From Pseudomonadota bacterium (GTDB lineage: Bacteria; Pseudomonadota; Gammaproteobacteria; Steroidobacterales; Steroidobacteraceae): a DNA stretch of 12,965 nt. Position numbers and translations under genes: made by a program. Within the stretch, counting starts at the first letter, position 1; each line of letters opens with the position of its first letter. The notes beneath the pieces were generated by a model. It was given only the letters and a program-made list of their open reading frames with translations. It had not been told where the DNA came from and searched no databases. This document shows, in pieces, positions 1 through 6,419 of this stretch. Where the stretch lies: contig JAJZLX010000510.1 in the NCBI GenBank assembly GCA_021850555.1, positions 1 to 12,965 of the forward strand. Direction: 5' to 3'.

Positions 1-326
1 AGCCACGGACTGTTCAGCGCGGTGTTGTCCCACAACTGTCGCGGGCCACCGCGATAGCGTAGCACGAGATCCAGCGCCTCCGCGTCCCATTGATCGGGGC
101 TGGTGAGAATCATGGGTACGGCCTTGAAGTCTCTGTGACGCGGGCTTTTGGCGAGAGCGGTAGTCAGTTCCCGCAGGGTTTTGGCTCCGGCGGGAACGAG
201 ATCTTCCCCGGCAGCTGCTGCGCCCCATGCGGAACGCATGCCGACGGCGGCGGCTCCGGCGATCCCGAATCCCGTAACCGTCATCTTCATCGCGTCGCGA
301 CGGTTCATAGGTTTTTGCAATATCAT
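1..326 (-). CDS. Tat-exported protein of unknown function, 5' part
   Basis: The window edge cuts this gene, so only the first 108 codons are visible. The ATG at 326 is preceded by GGAGGA with a 7-base gap, which decides the start; a second in-frame ATG lies at 308. The N-terminus reads MILQKPMNRRDAMKM, a twin-arginine start followed by a small hydrophobic stretch rich in Gly and Ala and a likely cut after AWGA, so the product is probably exported folded by the Tat system. The mature part holds the phrases FKAVPMIL, DQWDAEALD and RQLWDNTALNSPWL. I associate these, from memory, with a family of Tat-signal proteins of unknown function found in Burkholderia-type genomes, often mislabelled as transcriptional initiation proteins. 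No catalytic motif is visible. It lies downstream of the broken TonB receptor on the same strand. Confidence 0.75.
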   Translation of the reverse strand, partial: MILQKPMNRRDAMKMTVTGFGIAGAAAVGMRSAWGAAAAGEDLVPAGAKTLRELTTALAKSPRHRDFKAVPMILTSPDQWDAEALDLVLRYRGGPRQLWDNTALNSPW

Positions 327-353
327 GGATCTGTCCTCCCCAATGTCTGGCGT

Positions 354-563
354 TCAGACTTCCGCGGCGCACCCGGCGCCGCGAACAGATGCCGGGATGG
401 ATGATTGCGCAACAGTGACGGGCATGTCGTTGACCGCGTGCCTCAATCTGCCGCGGATGGTGCGGAGTGCGATCGTCCGACAGTTTGCGTCGACCAAAAT
501 CCGGCGCATGAAGGCTGGCACGTCAAATGCGGAATAGCCATTCGTAAAGACCGCAAAGTCGCA
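354..563 (-). other. Minus-strand open frame, possible gene remnant
   Basis: This stretch separates the Tat protein gene from the broken receptor. In the same minus-strand frame as the receptor tail, directly after its stop at 564-566, the frame stays open to a stop at 354-356 and reads in part FAVFTNGYSAFDVPAF and MRRILVDANCRTIALRTI. Codon third positions are GC-rich, as in real genes, but no ribosome binding site precedes the internal ATG and I do not recognise the protein. It may be a fragment of the neighbouring broken gene or of a lost mobile element. Confidence 0.2.
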
Positions 564-1900
564 TCAAGGTAGACCCCGCTGAAAAAGCCAGGGAGCCCGG
601 GGGATACGATCCCGGACGACTAGGGGAGGGACGAGAATCGTGAGCGGCCAGAAGTTCGAGCGCTCTCGAACCGGCAGACCGGGACACAGGCGTTGCACCG
701 CTCTGCATATGGACAGGATCACGTACGGGTGCGTGCGTCGCGTCGAGCGGCGCGCCGGCCAATGGCGACATATGCGTCCTATGCGTTCAAGGTGGCGCAC
801 TTTGCCGATGCGTACCCAGATCATGTTGGACAGTTTCAGGTTCTTGGAAACATTCAGGTGCAAGTGGGACCAGAGAAGCCAGTTGTTGATCAAGATCGTC
901 TTGTGCCAAACTGAGCGCGGCAGCGTCGCATAGAAACCCGACGTCCGCTGGCTGTAGGGGAGGCCGATGCCGAGGCCCCCGATGTCGACCAGTGGAACGC
1001 TGGTCAGGGGAATCATGTTCGGGCGCCATTCGTGGTTGCGCTGATAGTAGGCGCCGAAGCTCAGGGAGCCGCCGTCGAGCACCCTGCGGTCTTGATGTAC
1101 GCTTCTTCGGTATCCGCGGGCAGGCTGTCCGGAGTCGTGCGGATGGACTTGCTGCGCCCCGATGCCAGGCCGAACACCGTCGACCAGCCGTGAATGGGTC
1201 CGGTGTTGTAGACGGCTGATGTGTCGAGCGTTTCCGAGGTGCCTCCGGCCAGCATCACCTTGCCGCCTGCGCGCGCGGAAGGCTGCACGGGAATGAAGTC
1301 GATCGTGCCGCCGAGGCTGTCGTACCAGCGTTCGTGGGGATTTCCGGGGCCGATGATGACGTTTTCACCGGACATCAGCACTCCCGGGGGAATATCGACG
1401 GAATGCCAGCCCGTGCCCTGGCTCAGGCTGTTGAGCGGTACGCCGTCGACCTCCGCGGTGATGGCGTTAGTCTCCAGGTCGCCTGGAATGCTGTTGTACT
1501 TGACTTTGATGCCACGCATGGAAATCTGCTGTCGCCCGGTGGCGCTGAAATTGTCGGTGCCCGCTACGTAGACGTTCGGCAGGGCGGTGAGTGCCTGGGT
1601 GCCGCCGGCGTCGGGCCCGAAACGAGAAATCAGCGAGCGTGGGACGGATTCGGCCGGTTGCGAAGAATCCAGAAGTTGTTTAGGGGTGAGAACTTGACTG
1701 GTGAAGTCGCGGTATCCCTGAATGGTGACGGAGTTCAGGAGACTGGAGGCGGACTCTGACGGTGCCGTCGCAGGCTGTGCGGTCGGGTCATCCGTGGGCG
1801 CCTGCGGGCCTGGGTGCGAGGCGGCGCGAGCCGGGATGATGCCGGTCAGCAGCACGGGACCGAGAATCAGTTGCACGGCGGTTCGTACGAGGTGAGTCAC
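564..1900 (-). pseudogene. TonB-dependent receptor, frameshifted and truncated
   Basis: Translation starts at a GTG at 1900 with AAAGG upstream, giving a signal peptide (VTHLVRTAVQLILGPVLL, cut near PARA). A plug domain follows, with RGIKVKYNS, EVDGVPLNSL and GPGNPHERWYDSLGGTIDF, as expected for an outer-membrane receptor for siderophore or cobalamin-type ligands. The frame runs into a stop at 1061 after KTAGCSTAAP. The barrel sequence instead continues one frame over from 1082, reading VLDGGSLSFGAYYQRN, TSGFYATLPRSVWHK and WSHLHLNVSKNLKLSNMIW. One missing base in the GGG at about 1082-1084 explains the shift. Receptor-like sequence fades near 790, and the second frame ends at 564. About 370 codons look like receptor, against roughly 650-800 in an intact protein, so most of the barrel is gone. 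The shift alone could be a sequencing error; together with the missing barrel it suggests a true pseudogene. The ligand is unknown. Confidence 0.75.
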
Positions 1901-2270
1901 TGTGAGACCTTTCGTTCTCGCGTGATGGATCGAGGCGCCGCAACGTAATCGCTGTGTGTGACATTGCGATGGCGGTGGAGTTACGCGCGCGTGACAGGGT
2001 CCGGCGGGGGAGGATAGCCACATGAGAGGAGCCGGGTTTCCCGGCGGTCTCCAGGCCGCCCGGGAGCGTCTGGAAGTCGCGATCGCGGGGCCAGGAGTTT
2101 GGTCTTGGGTTCGCGTGGTCCGGTTGACCTCGGGGCGGATGGCGTAATTGGGACTTGCAAGTGTGGCGTTTACGGAAGCGTCGCCGGGTTTCGAGGAGCG
2201 CATGCCGAGATCCCCGTACGCAATCACCACGAGACCGCTTCGCTGTCGCGCGATTGGGGGCGATGCGGCA
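1901..2270. other. Divergent intergenic region between TonB receptor remnant and ftsH
   Basis: This 370-base gap must hold the promoters of both divergent genes. A small ORF with a strong ribosome binding site lies at 2022-2147 (listed separately). An imperfect inverted repeat with 9-bp arms, one bulged base and an 8-base loop lies at 2039-2065. It is not followed by T's on either strand, so it is not an obvious terminator and could be an operator or mRNA structure. TTGACC at 2124-2129 resembles a -35 element, but no good -10 follows at the right distance. Confidence 0.4.
2022..2147 (+). CDS. Candidate 41-residue small protein or leader peptide upstream of ftsH
   Basis: The ATG at 2022 follows GGGGGAGGA with an 8-base gap, one of the strongest ribosome binding sites in the window. 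The 41-codon frame ends at TAA 2145-2147. It reads MRGAGFPGGLQAARERLEV and then AIAGPGVWSWVRVV, giving a basic, partly amphipathic peptide with no recognised domain. Third codon positions are mostly G or C. The inverted repeat at 2039-2065 lies inside its 5' part. It ends about 120 bases before ftsH, so it could be an independent small protein, a leader peptide or chance. There is no family evidence. Confidence 0.28.
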   Translation: MRGAGFPGGLQAARERLEVAIAGPGVWSWVRVVRLTSGRMA

Positions 2271-4307
2271 ATGGGATATATCTTGCGTATGGAATCAGAC
2301 GGTCCGGATGCGCCGAATGTACGCGGGAACCCGAGTCTCGGGAGCCCGGGTCCTAAAGGCGATGGCAAGCGTGACGGGATCAAGCCGAAGTTCGCGGTGC
2401 CTCCGTGGTATTGGCTGGCGCTCGTGGCGCTGATGCTGGCGCTGCAATTCTTCCTGTCCCCGGCCCGGGTCGTGACCATTCCGTACAGTGAATTCAAGAC
2501 ACTGGTCGCGGCTGGGAAGGTACGCGAGGCGCGCGTGAGTCCAAGTACGATCGATGCGCAGATCGATATCAGGGGCGCGAAAGAGCTCCTTGCGCCTGCT
2601 GAGTACAACCTGCTGTTGGCGCAGCGGCCGGCGGTTAATCCGGATATTCGGGAGATCGAGACCGATCGTGTCGATGATCCGCAGCTCACTGCGCAGCTTC
2701 AGGCGGCTCACGTACGCTATTCCGGGGTCGCGGAGAACTTCTGGTTGCGCACTCTGTTGGGCTGGGTTGTGCCGATCGGTGCGCTCGTATTGATCTGGAT
2801 CTGGCTGATGCGCCGGGGTGCGGGCGCCAATCTGACGATGGGAATCGGACAGAGCAAGGCGAAGGTCTATGTCGAGTCCAAGACGGGCGTGCGCTTTGCG
2901 GATGTCGCCGGAATCGACGAGGCGAAGCAGGAGTTGGAGGAAGTGGTGCAATTCCTGCGTACTCCGGAGCGCTTTCGCGGCCTGGGCGGCAAAATTCCGA
3001 AGGGCGTCTTGATCGTGGGCGCACCGGGTACGGGCAAGACGCTGCTGGCGAAAGCGGTTGCCGGGGAGGCCGGCGTGCCGTTCCTGTCCATCAGCGGATC
3101 GGAATTCGTGGAAATGTTCGTTGGCGTGGGTGCGGCGCGAGTGCGCGATCTGTTCGCTCAGGCACAGCAGCGGGCCCCATGCATCATTTTCATCGATGAG
3201 CTCGATGCGCTCGGCAAGGCCCGCGGGGTCGGCGGTTTGACCGGCAACGACGAGCGCGAGCAGACGCTCAATCAACTCTTGGTGCAAATGGACGGGTTCG
3301 ACTCCCAGAATGGCGTCATTATCCTTGCGGCGACTAATCGGCCGGAGATCCTCGATCCGGCCTTGCTGCGCCCGGGCCGCTTTGATCGGCACGTGGCCAT
3401 CGATCGTCCCGATATCAAGGGACGGGAAGCGATTCTGAAGGTCCACGCCAAGGACGTCGTCCTGGCGCCGGATGTGGACTTGGCCGTCGTGGCGGCCAAG
3501 ACCCCAGGCTTCGCGGGTGCGGACCTTGCGAATATCGTCAACGAGGCGGCATTGCACGCAGCTCGGGAGAATAAAAAAGCCGTGGAACCCAAGGACTTCG
3601 ACGAAGCGATCGAGCGGGTCGTTGCGGGTCTCGAGAAGCGCAACCGGGTCATGAATCCCAAGGAGAAGGAAACGGTTGCTTACCACGAAGCCGGACATGC
3701 CCTCGTTGCGGAGAATCGACCGCACGCCGACCGCGTCAGCAAGATCTCGATCATTCCCCGAGGGATCGGCGCGCTCGGTTATACCATGCAGTTGCCAACC
3801 GAGGAGCGCTATCTGTTGAAGCGCAGTGAGCTGCTCGATCGCTTGGATGTCCTGCTGGGTGGGCGTGTGGCTGAAGAGCTGGTCTACGGCGATGTCTCCA
3901 CCGGTGCGCAGGACGATCTGCAGCGTGCGACGGACATGGCGCGGCACATGATCACTCAGTATGGTATGAGTGAACGCCTCGGGCAGGTGACCTTCGATGC
4001 CGTGCGCCCCGGCGCGTATCTGGCGGTGCCGCAAACCCCTCAACAGATCAACTATAGCGAGGAGACTGCCAGAATCATCGACGAGGAGGTTGCGCGGCTG
4101 ATCAGGGGGGCGCATGACCGCGTTTCTGAAACTCTCAGCGCGCAGCGCGATACCCTGGAGGCGCTCGCGAGGCTGCTGCTGGCGCGCGAGGTGGTCGATC
4201 GGACGGCGCTCGAGGCTCTGCTGGGGCCCAGGCAGGATCTGGGGCGCGAGATGCTCGGGGAGGAACGGAACGGGGAAGTGCCCGGGACGTCACACTCTCA
4301 AACGTAG
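2271..4307 (+). CDS. ftsH: ATP-dependent zinc metalloprotease FtsH
   Basis: FtsH is a membrane-anchored hexamer that unfolds and degrades damaged or unneeded membrane and cytosolic proteins. The 678-residue product has all core parts: first membrane helix about 45-62, a periplasmic domain about 65-158, second helix 161-180, Walker A GAPGTGKT at 250-257, pore motif FVG at 283-285, Walker B IIFIDE ending at 310, a second region of homology with N356 and R367/R370, and the zinc site HEAGH at 472-476 with the likely third ligand D549. The ATG at 2271 has GGGGG 10 bases upstream; an ATG at 2289 is an equally possible start. Either gives an N-terminal extension rich in Pro, Gly and Lys before the first helix, making it somewhat longer than the usual 610-650 residues. 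It stands alone rather than beside the rRNA methyltransferase gene rlmE/ftsJ, so it is probably an accessory copy (inference). Confidence 0.95.
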   Translation: MGYILRMESDGPDAPNVRGNPSLGSPGPKGDGKRDGIKPKFAVPPWYWLALVALMLALQFFLSPARVVTIPYSEFKTLVAAGKVREARVSPSTIDAQIDIRGAKELLAPAEYNLLLAQRPAVNPDIREIETDRVDDPQLTAQLQAAHVRYSGVAENFWLRTLLGWVVPIGALVLIWIWLMRRGAGANLTMGIGQSKAKVYVESKTGVRFADVAGIDEAKQELEEVVQFLRTPERFRGLGGKIPKGVLIVGAPGTGKTLLAKAVAGEAGVPFLSISGSEFVEMFVGVGAARVRDLFAQAQQRAPCIIFIDELDALGKARGVGGLTGNDEREQTLNQLLVQMDGFDSQNGVIILAATNRPEILDPALLRPGRFDRHVAIDRPDIKGREAILKVHAKDVVLAPDVDLAVVAAKTPGFAGADLANIVNEAALHAARENKKAVEPKDFDEAIERVVAGLEKRNRVMNPKEKETVAYHEAGHALVAENRPHADRVSKISIIPRGIGALGYTMQLPTEERYLLKRSELLDRLDVLLGGRVAEELVYGDVSTGAQDDLQRATDMARHMITQYGMSERLGQVTFDAVRPGAYLAVPQTPQQINYSEETARIIDEEVARLIRGAHDRVSETLSAQRDTLEALARLLLAREVVDRTALEALLGPRQDLGREMLGEERNGEVPGTSHSQT

Positions 4308-4759
4308 GGAGCATCGACGCCTCAGGGTGTCTGCAGCCCAAGCATGGCGAAGCCAGCGGACGCCGGAGCACGCGCAAGTGGCGCCTCAGGCGCGTCAATC
4401 GGCGCGGCTTTTTGCGGTGGCGTCTGGCAGGGGCCGCGGTAGATCAAGCCTGAGAGCAACTGCCGGATGTCTCGCCGGGTGAGCATTGCTACAAAACGGC
4501 ACCGCCGTCGACACCGTGGCATACGGCATCGTTCGAATGCCGAACCGGGCATAACGAGTCGCCGATGACGTCGAAGGCGTGCTGCGGGCGTGACAGCTCG
4601 GTGCGATACTGGTTGTCGGAGAGCCGACAAGCGTGGCGTTGATCCTGCGCAAAACGCGTGCCCTTGCGGCGGAGCTTGCCGAACACAATTTCGCTCCATA
4701 GTGCGGAGTGATCCGCCGTCTCGATGCAAGCGTCCCCTCACGCTGGCGACCTGAATGCG

Positions 4760-4918
4760 TCAGAGCAGCTCCCGGTGGGGCTTCAGGGACAGTTGAACCG
4801 GAAAATCGAGCGGGACGCGGTGTCCCCGACGGTGCTCCACGAGGAAACCCCGTTGCGCGACATCAGAATCCGTGAGTCGCACGGTTCGACCGACAGTGCC
4901 ATCAGGAGCAATACGCAT
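4760..4918 (-). CDS. Candidate 52-residue hypothetical protein or gene fragment
   Basis: The frame opens at ATG 4918, immediately after an in-frame stop, and ends at TGA 4760-4762. It begins MRIAPDGTVGRTVRLTDSDV and later reads RRGHRVPLDFPVQLSLKP. The sequence has plausible protein character and GC-rich third positions, but only a weak GGTG precedes the start. I do not recognise the family. It lies in a gene-poor region and may be a fragment of a decayed gene. Confidence 0.22.
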   Translation of the reverse strand: MRIAPDGTVGRTVRLTDSDVAQRGFLVEHRRGHRVPLDFPVQLSLKPHRELL

Positions 4919-5003
4919 AAGTCACCACGAACGCGTGAACAGGACAGTGTCCGCCGGCGAGGGCCGAGTCCGTACGTGAGGTGCAAGTCGGAGGCCTTGG
5001 GCG

Positions 5004-5031
5004 ACGGCGAGCGGCATTCGGCTCGCCGTTT
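5004..5031 (+). terminator. Nine-base-pair hairpin followed by T-rich bases
   Basis: The arms ACGGCGAGC (5004-5012) and GCTCGCCGT (5021-5029) are perfectly complementary around an 8-base loop. TTTGTT follows on the plus strand, like a weak intrinsic terminator. No plus-strand gene ends close upstream (ftsH stops 700 bases earlier), so it may stop read-through into the hydrogenase operon. It could also be an operator or part of a decayed element. It also separates the two minus-strand short frames. Confidence 0.4.
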
Positions 5032-5045
5032 GTTCGCCGTGAAGT

Positions 5046-5180
5046 TCAGGGCATCGCGGCCGGTCGCACCGGCACGATCTGCTTGGCGTCGAGCAGGCAG
5101 GCACACCGGGAATAGATCGTTTCGTTGATCTCGATGCGGAATGTCCCGTTGAGCGCGGTGGCGAAGCGCAGTGTGTCCAT
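5046..5180 (-). CDS. Candidate 44-residue hypothetical protein
   Basis: ATG at 5180 to TGA at 5046-5048 gives a 44-residue product beginning MDTLRFATALNGTFRIEIN and ending LLDAKQIVPVRPAAMP. Nearly every codon ends in G or C, as in the genuine genes here, and the amino-acid order looks like real protein. No convincing ribosome binding site lies upstream. It starts about 90 bases from the hydrogenase small-subunit gene in the divergent direction. I do not recognise it; it could be a small protein or the remnant of a larger one. Confidence 0.28.
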   Translation of the reverse strand: MDTLRFATALNGTFRIEINETIYSRCACLLDAKQIVPVRPAAMP

Positions 5181-5260
5181 CGAGTCAAAAGCGTACGGAT
5201 TCTACGTATTTCGAGCCGGCATGGAAGCGAGCAGCCTATTTTTAACGAATGAACCGTCGC

Positions 5261-5270
5261 AGGGGGGGGA
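5261..5270 (+). promoter_or_regulatory. Ribosome binding site with a run of eight G's before hyaA
   Basis: The ten bases before the small-subunit ATG are A, eight G's and A. The Shine-Dalgarno core AGG at the left end is 7 bases from the start codon, a good distance. The rest of the G run is itself the spacer, so slippage by one or two bases would change the spacing and probably translation of the first gene of the operon. Confidence 0.6.
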
Positions 5271-6419
5271 ATGACGCAGAGCAACTTGCTGCAGGACTTG
5301 GAGCGTCAAGGCGTATCACGCCGGGAGTTCCTGGTGTTCTGCGGAACGATGGCGGCCCTTCTGGGACTGCCCAAAGCGGCCTCCGCTGCGATCGCAAAAG
5401 CGATCGAGAGCGAGCGGCGTCCGATCATGGTCTGGTTGGAATTCCAAGATTGCGCAGGCAACACCGAGTCGTTTCTGCGCTCCGGCCACCCGACCGTCGC
5501 GCAGATCCTGCTGGAGACGATTTCACTCAACTATCACGAGACGCTGATGGTGGCTGCTGGCGATCAGGCCGAAGCTGCGCTGGAGGGGACCCTCGCGAAG
5601 CACAAGGGTGAGTACATCGCTCTGGTCGAGGGCTCTATTCCGGACGATCTGGGCAGCGGCTTCTGCACGATCGGTGGCCGCTCGGCACTCGACATCGCCC
5701 GCGAGATCTGTGGGGGAGCGGCGGCGACGGTTGCCGTGGGCACATGCGCGACCTTCGGCGGTCTTCCCGCCGCGCACCCGAATCCGACCCGGGCACTGTC
5801 GGTTGCCGATGCTGTTCCGGGAGTCAGGAACCTGATCAACATGTCGGCGTGCCCGGCCAATGCGGAGAATATCGCGGCGCTGATCGTTTATTACCTCACC
5901 ATCAAGCACTGGCCGCCGCTCGATCAATATCGGCGGCCGCTTTTCGCGTACGGCACCGTGATCCACGAGGCCTGCGAACGGCGAGCGCATTTCGATTCGG
6001 GTCAGTTCGTCGAGGAATGGGGCGATGAGGCCCATCGGCACGGCTACTGCCTGTACAAGATGGGCTGTAAGGGACCGGCGACCTCGCAGAACTGCCCGAA
6101 CGTGCAGTGGAACGGACACACCAACTGGCCGATCGGTTGCGGTAGCCCGTGTATCGGGTGTGCGGAGCCGAATTTCTGGGATGTCATGACGCCGTTCTAC
6201 GAGCGGCTCCCGAATGTCGAGGGGATCAATTCGAGCAAATGGCTCGACCCGGTCGGCCTCAGTCTGACGGGCGTCGTGGCAGCGGGAGCGGCTGCGCACG
6301 GCATCGGCGAGACGGTGCGCTACCGGCGCGGTCACCGCCCTTCGGCGGACGAGAAAGCGCGCGTCGATGACAAAGAGCACGATGAGGATGCGTCAAAACA
6401 CGAGGAGAATCGAAAATGA
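5271..6419 (+). CDS. hyaA: [NiFe] uptake hydrogenase small subunit
   Basis: This subunit carries the iron-sulfur relay that takes electrons from the nickel-iron site in the large subunit. The 382-residue product has a Tat signal (SRREFL at 16-21, hydrophobic stretch, cut near ASA at 37-39) that exports the folded dimer. Distal cluster ligands are H232, C235, C260 and C266; medial ones are C275, C294 and C297; proximal ones are C61, C159 and C194. The fourth proximal position, normally the second Cys of CxxC, is N64 (codon AAC). An extra C290 lies just before the medial ligands. The six-cysteine proximal arrangement of oxygen-tolerant Knallgas-type enzymes is absent: G63 and a Gly after CATFG occupy those positions. 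A weakly hydrophobic C-terminal helix about 328-347 may anchor it to the membrane. Its stop overlaps the next start (ATGA), so translation is probably coupled. Group 1 is likely; the subgroup cannot be settled by eye. Confidence 0.95.
   Translation: MTQSNLLQDLERQGVSRREFLVFCGTMAALLGLPKAASAAIAKAIESERRPIMVWLEFQDCAGNTESFLRSGHPTVAQILLETISLNYHETLMVAAGDQAEAALEGTLAKHKGEYIALVEGSIPDDLGSGFCTIGGRSALDIAREICGGAAATVAVGTCATFGGLPAAHPNPTRALSVADAVPGVRNLINMSACPANAENIAALIVYYLTIKHWPPLDQYRRPLFAYGTVIHEACERRAHFDSGQFVEEWGDEAHRHGYCLYKMGCKGPATSQNCPNVQWNGHTNWPIGCGSPCIGCAEPNFWDVMTPFYERLPNVEGINSSKWLDPVGLSLTGVVAAGAAAHGIGETVRYRRGHRPSADEKARVDDKEHDEDASKHEENRK

Larger units (their letters stand above)
4308..5270. other. 963-bp region without a convincing gene; short minus-strand frames and a hairpin
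   Basis: No frame here has both a recognisable product and a convincing start. On the minus strand several short frames follow each other: 5046-5180 and 4760-4918 (listed separately), 4489-4686 (GTG start with GGAG 7 bases upstream, beginning VFGKLRRKGTRFAQDQR), and 4322-4486 (beginning MLTRRDIRQLLSGLIYRG, no ribosome binding site). On the plus strand a start-less frame about 4600-4701 reads LVVGEPTSVALILRKTR. The mixture looks like remnants of decayed genes. A weak inverted pair (4381-4385 and 4401-4405) followed by five T's at 4409-4413 could help end ftsH transcription. The hydrogenase promoter should lie in the last 100 bases, but I see no clear sigma-70 or sigma-54 element. Confidence 0.4.

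Noticed and set aside
1061..2689. A 542-codon minus-strand open frame
   Set aside because: Only the part from the GTG at 1900 looks like protein (signal peptide and plug). The upstream part overlaps ftsH antisense and has no family character.
2295..4115. A 606-codon minus-strand open frame opposite ftsH
   Set aside because: It is an antisense shadow of a high-GC gene; the plus strand has every FtsH motif.
4724..5128. A 134-codon plus-strand frame in the gap before the hydrogenase operon
   Set aside because: Its composition is Arg/Ser-rich and irregular, it has no ribosome binding site, and minus-strand frames in the same place look more protein-like.
5181..5270. Sigma-54 promoter for the hydrogenase operon
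   Set aside because: No GG-N10-GC pair with the right flanks was found, although many hup operons use one.
5451..5780. Oxygen-tolerant six-cysteine proximal cluster (Knallgas type)
   Set aside because: The two extra cysteines of that type are Gly here, and one of the standard four is Asn.
5523..6380. Long minus-strand frame opposite the hydrogenase small subunit
   Set aside because: Antisense shadow; its translation is rich in Arg and low in structure, while the plus strand is a clear hydrogenase gene.
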